In this document: one piece after another, positions 27,127 to 36,410 of the stretch
How positions within the stretch are numbered: the stretch's first letter is position 1
Layout: each line of letters begins with the position of its first letter
Assembly: GCF_001277345.1 (NCBI RefSeq)
Contig: NZ_LIUT01000003.1
Location: 77,527 to 141,526 of the forward strand
Direction: 5' to 3'
Source of the DNA: Paenibacillus solani
Lineage (GTDB): Bacteria; Bacillota; Bacilli; Paenibacillales; Paenibacillaceae
Length of the DNA: 64,000 nt
Position numbers and translations under genes: made by a program
Notes under the pieces: model-generated
The model's database searches: none
Seen by the model: the letters and a program-made list of their open reading frames with translations, nothing else
Told to the model about the DNA's origin: nothing

Positions 27127-28224
27127 TCAAGTATGTTCTTGGTTAGTGTGCCCGATGCCTGTAATCATGGTGGTCAGCGTTTGGGACAAATCCAATTCAT
27201 GTGGTGCGGGGAGCGGAACGCCTTCGGCATCAGTTAATACACGTACAACAGGCCGATGCGGAACGTTCGCGTGAATTTTGGATACGACCCCACTTTCTCC
27301 TGTATGTAATTTCACAGTGATTCCAGGAGGATAGATCGCGACACGGTCTCGAAACGTGGCCAGGAATGACTGTTCAAACAGCTTTCCAGAACCTGCATAC
27401 ATGACCTCCACTGCCTCATGCGGCAATAAAGCAGGCTTGTACACTCGCTGTGTTGTCATGGCATCATAAGAATCGGTGATAGCGATCCATTTAGCATATT
27501 CGTGGATGTCAGGTCCCTTTAAAGCCCTGGGGTAGCCGCTGCCATCCAAGCGCTCATGATGGGATAGAGCACAATGAGCCGAAAGCAGCGGAATGTTGGG
27601 CTCATCCTTCAAAATCGCAAATCCGATCTCGGTATGCTTCTGAACCTCGCGGAATTCTTCATCATTCAAGCGGCCAGGATGCTGAAGAAGCTTCTGGGAG
27701 ATCCGCGTCTTGCCTATATCATGAAGTAATGCCCCCAAGCCCAGAACCTTTAGCTCATCTCGGCTATAACCGTGAGCCACTCCGAGGACCGTGGTATAAA
27801 TGCATACGTTAAGCGAATGACGATAAAGATTATAATCATTCGTATTCATCTCCGTCAGCAGTACCATACACTCATCGTGCTCCGAAATTTCATCCATAAT
27901 CGATTCCATCATCCCGGAAAAAGTTTTGCCAAGATGATGGAAGCTACCCTTCAGAGCGGGCTGATTCTCCAGATTCTTAAAGCTCGTCCGAAGCGAGCGA
28001 AGCGCCTGCTGCTGGGTTTCTTCAGTCAACAACTCTGGAACGATAATATCGTCTGTCATCCGATCCTCAATATACACATACCCGATTTCTAAAGTGCCCA
28101 GTCGGCGGATAAGTCCTGCTGTCAGCTCCACTCCTTCGGCAAGCAGAATCAAGCCCTCGCTACTGTAAATTTTTTTACCAAGAACCATTCCCGGCCGCAA
28201 CGCGTTGATAGGTATAAGACGCAA
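27127..28224 (-). CDS. HD-GYP domain protein 1
   Basis: This 365-residue protein carries an HD-GYP phosphodiesterase domain (about 130-300) that in characterised members hydrolyses cyclic-di-GMP. Key residues seen are LLHDIGK, HTEIGF and HHERLDGSGYP. The N-terminal 120 residues form a small regulator domain beginning RLIPINALRPGMVLGKK. A C-terminal tail of 65 residues follows. The start is TTG with AGAGGAAG upstream. A second HD-GYP protein with the same architecture lies about 3 kb away on the other strand. There is no GGDEF domain. Confidence 0.9.
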   Translation of the reverse strand: MRLIPINALRPGMVLGKKIYSSEGLILLAEGVELTAGLIRRLGTLEIGYVYIEDRMTDDIIVPELLTEETQQQALRSLRTSFKNLENQPALKGSFHHLGKTFSGMMESIMDEISEHDECMVLLTEMNTNDYNLYRHSLNVCIYTTVLGVAHGYSRDELKVLGLGALLHDIGKTRISQKLLQHPGRLNDEEFREVQKHTEIGFAILKDEPNIPLLSAHCALSHHERLDGSGYPRALKGPDIHEYAKWIAITDSYDAMTTQRVYKPALLPHEAVEVMYAGSGKLFEQSFLATFRDRVAIYPPGITVKLHTGESGVVSKIHANVPHRPVVRVLTDAEGVPLPAPHELDLSQTLTTMITGIGHTNQEHT

Positions 28225-28327
28225 AATCCGTCACTTCCTCTGCTATTTTCAAACTTGTGTAGGATATAGCGTTCAATCTTCAGTGGAGTCCTATACGACG
28301 AAGCCGATTCCCTTCTTGTGACGACTG

Positions 28328-29152
28328 CTATTGCATGATAAACAACCAAAAAATGGCAGCGAGAACAAAACGGTAGATCGCAAAATGAGTAAGGCGAATC
28401 TTCTGTATAAGCTTCCTAAAGGCTAAGACGACAAAATAAGCAACTACAAATGAAACGATAAAACCAGTTAGAAACACACCGACCGTCTCTGAAGTAAAAT
28501 ATCGGTACGAGTCCAGCAATTCGTAACCGGACGCAGCACACATAATCGGAATGGCGATAATAAACGAAAAATCGGCCGATGCCTTGTAGCTTACGCCGCT
28601 AAGCATGCCACCGGAGATCGTGGATCCCGAACGGGAAAAGCCCGGCCATAAAACGGATATAATCTGATAGATGCCAATCTGAAGCGCCTGCTTATATGTC
28701 ATATCGTCCAGTTCTTGAGAAGTCACTTGAACCTTGTGCTTATTGAACCATTCTGCAAATATCATAAAAATACCACCGGCAACGAGTGCAAACAATACAG
28801 TCTGGACATGGAACAGGCTTTTGATAAAATCCCTTGCATAATAAGCAACGAGCAGGGCTGGAGCGATGCCCAATAGGATATGAATGAGATTCAGCCTTTT
28901 GCGGGATTCCTTCTTATTCAATGGTTCGCTCCGGCTCCAGCCAAGCAGGTTCAGAATCCGATTCCAGTAAACGATCGCAATAGCCAGGATGGCGCCAAGC
29001 TGGATAACAATCTCAAACGTCTTCATCATGGGTGTCTGATCATCGTACCCAAGCACCTTGGTCGTCAAAATCATATGGCCTGTGGAAGACACCGGGATGA
29101 ATTCCGTTAACCCTTCTACGATGCCAAGAATAATAGATGTGATAAAATCCAT
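28328..29152 (-). CDS. uppP: Undecaprenyl-diphosphatase UppP (BacA)
   Basis: UppP recycles undecaprenyl diphosphate to the monophosphate lipid carrier for cell-wall synthesis and confers bacitracin tolerance. The 274-residue protein has about eight spans and both family motifs: GLTEFIPVSSTGHMIL (near residues 14-29) and PGFSRSGSTISGGM (near 169-182). Start ATG has AGGGAGGGG upstream. It is divergent from nothing and follows yunD on the minus strand. Identification is firm. Confidence 0.95.
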   Translation of the reverse strand: MDFITSIILGIVEGLTEFIPVSSTGHMILTTKVLGYDDQTPMMKTFEIVIQLGAILAIAIVYWNRILNLLGWSRSEPLNKKESRKRLNLIHILLGIAPALLVAYYARDFIKSLFHVQTVLFALVAGGIFMIFAEWFNKHKVQVTSQELDDMTYKQALQIGIYQIISVLWPGFSRSGSTISGGMLSGVSYKASADFSFIIAIPIMCAASGYELLDSYRYFTSETVGVFLTGFIVSFVVAYFVVLAFRKLIQKIRLTHFAIYRFVLAAIFWLFIMQ

Positions 29153-29222
29153 GTCTTACCCCTCCCTAACCTTTGTCCTTCTCATATGTATGCTCGGACA
29201 AAGCAAGTTAGTCGAGAAGGGG

Positions 29223-30656
29223 TTAGGATATCCAACGTGGAATCATGGATGCCTCAAGCGAACCGGGACGGGCAAGCTCGGTCCGCAGTAAATCTCTGAT
29301 TAACTCAGGCAGCATATATACCGTATCCTTGCCTAAGGCCAACGTTTCATATCCTATCTTAAAGGTAAACATATCGAGAGTTCCCACTGTGTATTCCCGT
29401 TTCCGGTCCAGCGGTTGTCCCTTCAAGGAGATATCCGTTATTTTCTGATAGGGTTCTCCGTCCTTGTCATACCGAATCTTGCAGCCATCCACAGCCAGTC
29501 CGCCTAATATATATCCGCGGAAACCAAAGCCCAATATCTTCTTCCCGCTAAACTCTTCAAGAAGACTTTCTTCAAGCGCCTGGTAGATATGCTCTCCAAG
29601 CAATTTCACAACACAGGGATTAATTGGGGAAGGGCATAGGCTATGAAGCATTCCTGTACTAATTTCACCTTCCGGCAAAGGTCCAAGCAGCTGTCCTGAA
29701 TTGATGATGGCAATCTCCGCACCTGTATGCTGCAGCACGGCCTGAGCTAGGAGGTTCGCAAAAGGTGACTCCTTCTCATAATTAATCGGCAGCTGACGGT
29801 CAATTACGGCCACCGCCTCCGATAATTTCTCCTTAGCCAGCTCATGGTGCTTCATAATCGCTTGCTCAACGAGCGGCTCCATCAAGCTTTTGTCCACGGG
29901 CAGCAAGCTGCCTTCTATACAGGTAAAGCGTTCATTCTCATGGTTCCTCTGCATGTCGAGACGACCCACATATTGTCCGAATTTGCCTGCCCCACACACC
30001 GTTGTCTGCCCGATGATCATCGGCTCCTCCAAAATATGATGAGTATGACCGCCAAGTATAACATCGATGCCGGCAATTTGTTCTGCTAATCTTTTATCCA
30101 TCGTTAGACCTAAATGAGATAACACCACAATAATATCGCAGTGGTCCTGCAGCTCATGTACTTGTTCAGCAATGGCCTGCACTGGATCCCCAGCTTCCCA
30201 GCCTAACAATTGATAAAATCCTGCAAAAGCTGCAGTTGCACCAGTAAGTCCGATGCGTATGCCTTCCCGCTCAAGAATCACGTGCTTTTTCATCCAAGAA
30301 GGGGGATTGCCGCTCGTTATCTCATGAATGTTGCAGCAAACGATAGGGCACTGCAATCCAGCATATACATGTTCCAGTACATCATACGAGATGGTTAGCC
30401 CTTCATTATTACCGATCGTAATTGCGTCGTATCCTGTCAAATTCATGACATCGACGTTGGCTTGACCCATGGACCCTTCGGTTTCCATCGATGCCCGGTC
30501 CATATGGTCACCAATATCCAGCACGACCACCTTCTCACCGGCAGCTTCCTTTTCCCGGGAAATAAGTGCCGCCACGCTACTCATTGTGTCAAAATGGCTG
30601 TGTATATCGTTCGTGTACAATAGGGTCAGCTTCTGATTTGTCTCCCCTGTTACCAC
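29223..30656 (-). CDS. yunD: Bifunctional metallophosphatase/5'-nucleotidase (YunD-like)
   Basis: This 477-residue protein has an N-terminal calcineurin-like metallophosphatase domain (about 5-220, TNDIHSHFD, IGDHMD, GNNEG, SHLG, GGHTHH) and a C-terminal 5'-nucleotidase domain (about 250-470, with INSGQLLGPLPEGEIS). No signal peptide is visible, so it is probably cytoplasmic. The GTG start is chosen because GAGGGGG lies seven bases upstream; ATG at 30674 without a clear site is the alternative. YunD is the closest B. subtilis relative I recall. In B. subtilis it lies beside yunC; here yunC is 11 kb away. Confidence 0.86.
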   Translation of the reverse strand: MVTGETNQKLTLLYTNDIHSHFDTMSSVAALISREKEAAGEKVVVLDIGDHMDRASMETEGSMGQANVDVMNLTGYDAITIGNNEGLTISYDVLEHVYAGLQCPIVCCNIHEITSGNPPSWMKKHVILEREGIRIGLTGATAAFAGFYQLLGWEAGDPVQAIAEQVHELQDHCDIIVVLSHLGLTMDKRLAEQIAGIDVILGGHTHHILEEPMIIGQTTVCGAGKFGQYVGRLDMQRNHENERFTCIEGSLLPVDKSLMEPLVEQAIMKHHELAKEKLSEAVAVIDRQLPINYEKESPFANLLAQAVLQHTGAEIAIINSGQLLGPLPEGEISTGMLHSLCPSPINPCVVKLLGEHIYQALEESLLEEFSGKKILGFGFRGYILGGLAVDGCKIRYDKDGEPYQKITDISLKGQPLDRKREYTVGTLDMFTFKIGYETLALGKDTVYMLPELIRDLLRTELARPGSLEASMIPRWIS

Positions 30657-30764
30657 CTGGCGGCCCCCTCTCATAAGTCCGTTATACGGATAATTTCCGG
30701 TCTTACAAGCATAACATTTTAACAAGGAATATGGTATATTGCAGCCCACAAGAATTACGAAGTG

Positions 30765-31063
30765 ATGCAGTATTCGACAGTCATTCTATACTGCTATTCC
30801 GGATTAACCGAACGATCGGAACGGCTTCCCTACATTCAACTTACCTGCTCTCCCACTTACGCTGGAGAATTAAGTCGCTTCTTAGCAAAGCTTATCCGCA
30901 TACCTCCCCCAGATTGCCCACCGTTTTCGTGACGGTCAATCAAAACTATGCACTTTCTGCTCGCCTTATTCAGCACGGTGACGAGGTTGCACTTTTTCCA
31001 CCTGTGTCCGGTGACTATCTGACGGCCATGCAAAACTCCCGCCTTCTGCCAGCCTTGCATTAA
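30765..31063 (+). pseudogene. moaD: Frameshifted moaD (molybdopterin synthase small subunit) remnant
   Basis: MoaD carries the sulfur for molybdopterin synthesis on a C-terminal Gly-Gly. The N-terminal half is read from ATG at 30765 (MQYSTVILYCYSG, ending GELSRFLAKL). The C-terminal half is in another frame (YPHTSP, VFVTVNQNYA, GDEVALFPPVSG). The junction is at about 30888-30891, where AAGCTTATCCG would need one extra T to restore KLYPH. The normal PPVSGG end is replaced by PPVSGDYLTAMQNS and 10 more residues, so the Gly-Gly is lost as well. No other moa gene is present. It is very likely non-functional or a sequencing error plus divergence. Confidence 0.72.
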
Positions 31064-31379
31064 ACAATTGAAACGTATCTTCCGATATAGAACAAGAGGG
31101 TATAGGACGATAGAACGGAGTTTGAAGGACAAGAAGCAGGTTCCTGAGATCCAACTGATAGGCTATAAGACGCAATTTCACATTGTAAAACCATAATTTT
31201 CTTGCTAAGATAGTTTTGATCTTTTACTTCAGTATTTTGCCTTATTCTATCTCGCATATTCCATAACATCTATATTGACGAATACATATTGATCTGATTA
31301 TGCATCAATTATTCGCCAATTGGTTTAAAAGAATTTTATGCAAAATGCTCACTTTTATAAGGGCAAGAGGTGCAATGAT
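31064..31379. other. Intergenic region between moaD remnant and HD-GYP gene 2
   Basis: This AT-rich stretch of about 316 bases has no supported gene. A candidate promoter for the following gene, TTGACG at 31275-31280 and TTATGC at 31298-31303 with a 17-base spacer, is the only signal seen. Confidence 0.6.
31275..31303 (+). promoter_or_regulatory. Candidate sigma-A promoter for HD-GYP gene 2
   Basis: TTGACG and TTATGC with a 17-base spacer, about 76 bases ahead of the TTG start. The -10 matches the consensus moderately. Confidence 0.4.
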
Positions 31380-32426
31380 TTGAGAGTACATGTCACAGAC
31401 CTGATACCCGGAGATCAAATACAGCACGATGCTTACAACGATAAGGGCGTTCATGTTCTACAGGAAGGGGCAACACTTCGTTTAGAGGACATATCCAAGC
31501 TTGGCCAGCATGGAATCGATTACGTAGAAATAAAACCGCGGACATTGTCATTATCCCTTGATCCTTTATCTGAAATCTCAGATTCATTCAACAAGGTGAA
31601 GCCACAATTCAATCTTGCATTTGATGGGTGTTCTACCTTATTCACAGAAGCTTCCCAAACGGGTAAATTCAATCAATCGGTTGTTGACGATGTCTTCAAA
31701 CCACTGGTTGGCTCTTTGGATGTTCATACGGATGTTGTATCCCTGCTTCTGCTTTTTAATGGGAAAGACGATTATACATACAGACACTCCATTCAAGTCG
31801 GGATGTTATCGTATTATATCGCCGATTGGATGGGCTACTCCAAGAAAGAAGCCTATGAAATTGGCAAAGCCGGTTATCTCCATGACATCGGCAAGAGTAA
31901 GATTTCCAGAGATATACTTGATAAGCCTGACAAACTGACAAGCGAGGAATTTGAGCAAGTGAAGCTGCATACCGTCTACGGGTATGAGATGATCTCTGCT
32001 TCCATGAATGACAAGATTACCGCCATGGTTGCGCTGCAGCATCATGAACGGGATGACGGTTCCGGGTATCCGCGGGCGCTCGGGGAAGAACAAATCCATC
32101 CCTATGCTCATATTTGCGCTGTAGCCGATGTATACAGTGCGATGACTACGAATCGGGTTTACCAATCCAAACAGCAGCTCTTGACGGTTTTGCGGGAGCT
32201 ATACAGCCTCAGCTTCGGGAAACTGAACGGCAAACCGACGCATGCGTTCATCCAGCAAATGCTGCCGAACTTTATCGGCAAGAAAGTCCTGCTGACAACA
32301 GGTGAATCCGGCATAATCGTCATGAACCATCCTTCCGATTATTTCCGTCCGCTAGTTAAAACCGATGATCGATTCATTGATCTTTCCAAAGAATATCATA
32401 CCTCGATCCAAGAGATCCTTTTGTAG
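31380..32426 (+). CDS. HD-GYP domain protein 2
   Basis: This 348-residue protein has the same layout as HD-GYP protein 1: an N-terminal domain (RVHVTDLIPGDQIQHDAYND, about 1-60), an HD-GYP domain (about 120-290) with YLHDIGKSKIS, HTVYGYE and HHERDDGSGYP, and a tail. The TTG at 31380 has AAGAGGTG upstream and aligns with the start of its paralog; ATG at 31338 gives 14 extra residues without a ribosome binding site. It probably hydrolyses cyclic-di-GMP or a related dinucleotide. It has its own terminator. Confidence 0.9.
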   Translation: MRVHVTDLIPGDQIQHDAYNDKGVHVLQEGATLRLEDISKLGQHGIDYVEIKPRTLSLSLDPLSEISDSFNKVKPQFNLAFDGCSTLFTEASQTGKFNQSVVDDVFKPLVGSLDVHTDVVSLLLLFNGKDDYTYRHSIQVGMLSYYIADWMGYSKKEAYEIGKAGYLHDIGKSKISRDILDKPDKLTSEEFEQVKLHTVYGYEMISASMNDKITAMVALQHHERDDGSGYPRALGEEQIHPYAHICAVADVYSAMTTNRVYQSKQQLLTVLRELYSLSFGKLNGKPTHAFIQQMLPNFIGKKVLLTTGESGIIVMNHPSDYFRPLVKTDDRFIDLSKEYHTSIQEILL

Positions 32427-32468
32427 CGAGTAATCTGCTATTTTCATATAAACGTCGCAAACGACAAT

Positions 32469-32512
32469 AATTCCTGTTACCTGTATGAGCAATTGACTTC
32501 ATGCCAGGAATT
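32469..32512. repeat. Inverted repeat downstream of HD-GYP gene 2
   Basis: AATTCCTG (32469-32476) and CAGGAATT (32505-32512) form an 8-bp inverted repeat with a 28-base loop, just before the terminator of the gene. No function is evident. Confidence 0.35.
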
Positions 32513-32528
32513 TGTGAATCGTTAACAT

Positions 32529-32558
32529 AACCGTCAGGCTTAATGCCGGCGGTTTTTT
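32529..32558 (+). terminator. Intrinsic terminator after HD-GYP gene 2
   Basis: AACCG (32529-32533) and CGGTT (32550-32554) with an inner GGC/GCC pairing, followed by six T residues. Confidence 0.65.
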
Positions 32559-32664
32559 GTCATTTGCTTCCACCTCATAAATGTCTCCCAAATCTAAATA
32601 GCGGCCAATCATCCCAGAGGCATCGATGTATGGCCGCAATATATAACCTATGTATATTTCTGAT

Positions 32665-33282
32665 TTAAATTGTCTTCGTATCGCCGTCTAACTTCACTTT
32701 TTTATAGATAATAAAAGCTATTGCAACAGCAAGAAGAGACATACTCACTCTGAACATATTGCTGTCATTTATACCTGCAGAAATATAGCCAATCTCCATA
32801 GCATATAGACCGCCATTCAAGATCGCGTGAATGATGATTGCCAATCCGCACAGCCATTTGAAACGATGTATTCTTGATGCCGTATAGTCCATGATAGATA
32901 GTCCAAACAATCCGATATTAGATACAAGCACTATAACTACCGACAATAGAATTTGATTCGTTGAATATCCAATGGCTATAATGCTGGATATATCGAAAAT
33001 CAAATGTAATCCGCTTCTTCCCACTCCAAACAACAAGGGGGTTTTCCAGCCCTTCCACGTTTTTAAATGGCGGCTAAAAACATAATAATAGCCTGCTTCT
33101 TCACAGATTCCCTGTATCAGTCCTACAAATATGCATAAAATTAAAGGAGTTGCATATAAGAATTGACTTACTGGCCAATCGACCAAAAGAAACAAAGCTT
33201 GAATTCCGTTTGACAAAACCAACCCGAAAATGATCAACGAAATTATGCCAAGCAGTATTGGATACCACTTTTTATGCTTCAC
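32665..33282 (-). CDS. YhfC-like multi-span membrane protein (putative intramembrane peptidase)
   Basis: This 205-residue protein has six or seven hydrophobic spans. Polar motifs in spans resemble the YhfC putative membrane peptidase family: CEEAGYYYVFSRHL (near 59-72) and GVGRSGLHLIFD (near 86-97), with a further His in IIIHAILNGG (near 150). The Glu-Glu and two His positions are those expected of a metallo-membrane protease. The GTG start has AGGAA immediately adjacent, so the start is uncertain. The gene is AT-richer than neighbours, hinting at later acquisition. No substrate can be named. Confidence 0.68.
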   Translation of the reverse strand: MKHKKWYPILLGIISLIIFGLVLSNGIQALFLLVDWPVSQFLYATPLILCIFVGLIQGICEEAGYYYVFSRHLKTWKGWKTPLLFGVGRSGLHLIFDISSIIAIGYSTNQILLSVVIVLVSNIGLFGLSIMDYTASRIHRFKWLCGLAIIIHAILNGGLYAMEIGYISAGINDSNMFRVSMSLLAVAIAFIIYKKVKLDGDTKTI

Positions 33283-33313
33283 TTCCTATCAAATCAGACA
33301 CTTCATTTCATCA

Positions 33314-33345
33314 AAAAAACCCGCCACACTCATGTGGCGGGTTCA
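33314..33345 (-). terminator. Terminator of the suf operon
   Basis: AACCCGCCACA pairs with TGTGGCGGGTT (33318-33328 and 33333-33342), followed on the minus strand by a run of seven T residues. Confidence 0.88.
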
Positions 33346-33354
33346 TAATAATGC

Positions 33355-34752
33355 TTAGCCGATAGAACCTTCCATTTCGAACTTGATCAGTCGGTTCATC
33401 TCAACCGCATATTCCATCGGAAGTTCTTTGGTGAACGGCTCGATAAAGCCCATAACGATCATTTGCGTAGCTTCGGCTGCGCTAAGTCCACGGCTCATGA
33501 GGTAGAACAATTGTTCCTCGGATACCTTGGATACGGTCGCCTCATGCTCCAACGTAATATTATCGTTCTTGATTTCGTTATAAGGAATCGTATCGGACGT
33601 TGATTCATTGTCGAGGATGAGCGTATCACACTGGATGTTGGCTTTTGCGCCCTCTGCATTGCGGCCAAAGGAAGCAAGTCCCCGGTATGTTACTTTACCA
33701 CCGTGCTTACTGATGGATTTGGATACGATCGTAGACGTAGTGTCCGGTGCCAGATGGAGCATCTTCGCACCTGCATCCTGGTGCTGGCCTTTACCTGCTA
33801 CCGCGATGGAGAGTACGGAACCTTTAGCACCGCGACCCTTCAGAACAACGGCAGGGTATTTCATCGTCAGCTTAGAGCCGATGTTGCCATCCACCCATTC
33901 CATCGTGGCGTTCTCTTCAGCAACCGCACGCTTCGTAACCAGGTTGTAGATGTTTGGTGCCCAGTTCTGGATCGTTGTATAACGAACGCGAGCATTCTTC
34001 TTACAGATGATCTCAACTACCGCACTATGAAGCGAGTTCGTGCTGTAGATTGGAGCTGTACAGCCTTCTACGTAATGTACGAAGCTGTCCTCGTCCGCAA
34101 TGATCAATGTACGTTCGAACTGACCCATGTTCTCGGAGTTGATACGGAAATACGCCTGCAGCGGAATTTCACATTTTACACCTTTTGGAACATAGATAAA
34201 GCTTCCGCCAGACCATACGGCACTGTTCAGCGCAGCAAACTTATTATCAGCTGGAGGAACGACCGTCGCAAAGTATTCTCTCAGGATTTCCGGATGCTCT
34301 CTAAGAGCCGTATCGGTATCCATGAAGATAACGCCTTGATCCTCAAGATCCTTCTGCATGTTATGGTAAACGACTTCGGACTCGTACTGTGCGGATACGC
34401 CCGCCAGGAACTTCTGCTCTGCTTCCGGAATACCCAATTTATCGAAGGTTTCCTTAATCTCGGCAGGTACTTCCTCCCAAGTCTTGCCTTGTTTCTCGGA
34501 TGGTCTTACATAGTACTGGATATCATTGAAATCCAGATCATCGAGGTCGCCGCCCCAGCGAGGCATTGGCATTTTCTCGAACTGCTCCAGAGATTTCAAA
34601 CGGAATTCCAGCATCCACTCAGGTTCATTCTTAATCTTGGATATTTCCATCACGACTTCACGCGTCAAACCTTTGCCGGTCTGAAAAATAGCTTTGTGCT
34701 CGTCACGGAAACCGTATTTATACTCTTCCATTTCTGGTGCCTTTTTAGCCAT
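33355..34752 (-). CDS. sufB: Fe-S cluster assembly protein SufB
   Basis: SufB is the core scaffold that assembles iron-sulfur clusters with SufC and SufD. The 465-residue protein has YKYGFRDEHKAIFQTGKGL at the N-terminus, the SufB family sequence FIYVPKGVKCEIPLQAYFRI near 175-194, and the C-terminal beta-helix region ending LSAAEATQMIVMGFIEPF. The conserved cysteines in YVEGCTAPIYS and the later Glu/His positions are present. Start ATG has AGGGAGGTAAG upstream. It is the last gene of sufC-sufD-sufS-sufU-sufB. Identification is firm. Confidence 0.97.
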   Translation of the reverse strand: MAKKAPEMEEYKYGFRDEHKAIFQTGKGLTREVVMEISKIKNEPEWMLEFRLKSLEQFEKMPMPRWGGDLDDLDFNDIQYYVRPSEKQGKTWEEVPAEIKETFDKLGIPEAEQKFLAGVSAQYESEVVYHNMQKDLEDQGVIFMDTDTALREHPEILREYFATVVPPADNKFAALNSAVWSGGSFIYVPKGVKCEIPLQAYFRINSENMGQFERTLIIADEDSFVHYVEGCTAPIYSTNSLHSAVVEIICKKNARVRYTTIQNWAPNIYNLVTKRAVAEENATMEWVDGNIGSKLTMKYPAVVLKGRGAKGSVLSIAVAGKGQHQDAGAKMLHLAPDTTSTIVSKSISKHGGKVTYRGLASFGRNAEGAKANIQCDTLILDNESTSDTIPYNEIKNDNITLEHEATVSKVSEEQLFYLMSRGLSAAEATQMIVMGFIEPFTKELPMEYAVEMNRLIKFEMEGSIG

Positions 34753-34780
34753 TTAACTTACCTCCCTATCGATCTATTCA

Positions 34781-35200
34781 TTACTTTGCGTCTATTCCTT
34801 TTCGGAGTGCGTTCCACGCAAGTGTTGCACACTTAATGCGGGCAGGAAACTTGTTAACACCGGATAGGGCTTCAATATCCTCGTACTCTTCAAATTCTAC
34901 ATCCTCGCCTTGCATAAGAGAGGAGAAACGGTTTGCCAGACTGATGGCTTCATCCAGCGTTTTTCCCTTCACTGCGTCTGTCATCATCGATGCGGAAGAC
35001 ATGCTGATGGAACAGCCTTCCCCCGTATATTTAGCATCGGCTACAACGCCGTTCTCTACCTTAAGCTGCAAGGAAATTCGGTCTCCGCAAGTCGGATTGT
35101 TCAAATCGATCGTGACTGCATCAGCTTCAAACTTTCCTCGGTTGCGGGGATTCTTATAGTGATCCATAATGACACGTCTGTACAAATCGTCAAGTTGCAT
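34781..35200 (-). CDS. sufU: Fe-S cluster assembly sulfur-transfer protein SufU
   Basis: SufU takes persulfide sulfur from SufS through a zinc-bound cysteine set. The 139-residue protein begins MQLDDLYRRVIMDHYKNPRN. It has the zinc ligands in PTCGD (Cys near 39, Asp) and GEGCSISMSSAS (Cys near 64), with the third cysteine at RIKCATLAW near the C-terminus. ATG at 35200 has AAAGGAG ten bases upstream; a TTG two codons earlier is the alternative. It overlaps the sufS end by 11 bases. Identification is firm. Confidence 0.96.
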   Translation of the reverse strand: MQLDDLYRRVIMDHYKNPRNRGKFEADAVTIDLNNPTCGDRISLQLKVENGVVADAKYTGEGCSISMSSASMMTDAVKGKTLDEAISLANRFSSLMQGEDVEFEEYEDIEALSGVNKFPARIKCATLAWNALRKGIDAK

Positions 35201-36410
35201 CGCCAAAATACTCCTTTGTCTGGATTAAGGCGCTAACTAATCGATCAACGTCCTCTTCTGTATTATACAGATAAAAGCTCGCACGTGCCGTGGAAGATAC
35301 TTTTAACCAACGCATAAGCGGTTGACAACAATGATGTCCTGCGCGAATCGCAATACCTTGGGCATCGAGCACGGTCGCGACATCATGCGGATGAACGTCA
35401 CCTAAATTGAATGTGACAAGCCCCACCTTGCGCTCCCGAGGACCATAAATGGTTATGCCTTCGATCTCTGACATACGGTTCATGGCGTAAGCTGCCAGCT
35501 GCGTCTCATGCTGTTCGATGGCGTCCATCCCGATTTCCTCCAGGAAATCGATCGCTGCGCCAAGCCCGACAGCTCCTGCGATGATAGGCGTTCCGCCCTC
35601 AAACTTCCAAGGCAGCTCTTTCCAGTTGGATTCGTACAGTCCAACATCATTAATCATCTCTCCGCCGAACTCGATCGGCTCCATTGATTCCAGCAGCGCC
35701 TTCTTGCCGTATAATGCGCCGATTCCTGTTGGAGCACACATCTTATGGCCGGACAAAGCGTAGAAATCGCAATCCAGGTCTTGAACATCGACTTTCATAT
35801 GCGGCGTACTTTGCGCTCCGTCAACCACAATGACAGCACCGTGGCGATGCGCAATATCCGCAATTTCTTTCACGGGATGCACAACACCCATCACGTTGGA
35901 CACATATGCGATAGCTACAACCTTCGTCCGTTCTGTAACCAGTTGTTCTACATCCTCGACACGGATCGTGCCGTCAGGCTGCAGAGGTATATATTTCAGC
36001 GTAGCGCCGGTGGCCAAAGCCGCCTGCTGCCACGGAATGAGATTGCTGTGATGCTCCATTTCCGTAAGGACGATTTCATCCCCGGGCCCGCAAACCGAGC
36101 GGGCATAGGATGAGGCGACCAAATTCAAGGCCGTCGTCGTTCCCCGGGTAAAAATAATTTGTTCCGAACTCTCGGCATTAATGAATCGAGCAACTTTCTC
36201 CCTGGCTCCTTCATAAGCATCGGTAGCACGGCTCCCGAGTGTATGAACCCCGCGGTGAACATTGGAGTTTTCCCACTCATAATACCGCTTGATCGCATCT
36301 ATGACCACCTGCGGCTTCTGAGATGTCGCGGCATTATCGAGGTATACCAGCGGATGTCCGTTGATCTCCTGGTGAAGAATGGGAAATTGCTCACGGACAG
36401 AGGCGATCAT
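35190..36410 (-). CDS. sufS: Cysteine desulfurase SufS
   Basis: SufS uses pyridoxal phosphate to convert cysteine to alanine and a persulfide on its own cysteine. The 406-residue protein has LDNAATSQKP near the start, the PLP lysine in FYALSGHKMCAPTG (near 225), and the persulfide site GIAIRAGHHCCQP with Cys-361/362 region. It is translationally coupled to sufD by an ATGA overlap and overlaps sufU. SufS works with SufU in this operon. Identification is firm. Confidence 0.97.
   Translation of the reverse strand: MIASVREQFPILHQEINGHPLVYLDNAATSQKPQVVIDAIKRYYEWENSNVHRGVHTLGSRATDAYEGAREKVARFINAESSEQIIFTRGTTTALNLVASSYARSVCGPGDEIVLTEMEHHSNLIPWQQAALATGATLKYIPLQPDGTIRVEDVEQLVTERTKVVAIAYVSNVMGVVHPVKEIADIAHRHGAVIVVDGAQSTPHMKVDVQDLDCDFYALSGHKMCAPTGIGALYGKKALLESMEPIEFGGEMINDVGLYESNWKELPWKFEGGTPIIAGAVGLGAAIDFLEEIGMDAIEQHETQLAAYAMNRMSEIEGITIYGPRERKVGLVTFNLGDVHPHDVATVLDAQGIAIRAGHHCCQPLMRWLKVSSTARASFYLYNTEEDVDRLVSALIQTKEYFGDAT

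Noticed and set aside
33703..34836. A 377-codon plus-strand open frame opposite sufB
   Set aside because: It is antisense to SufB, shows no known motif and lies inside a conserved operon.
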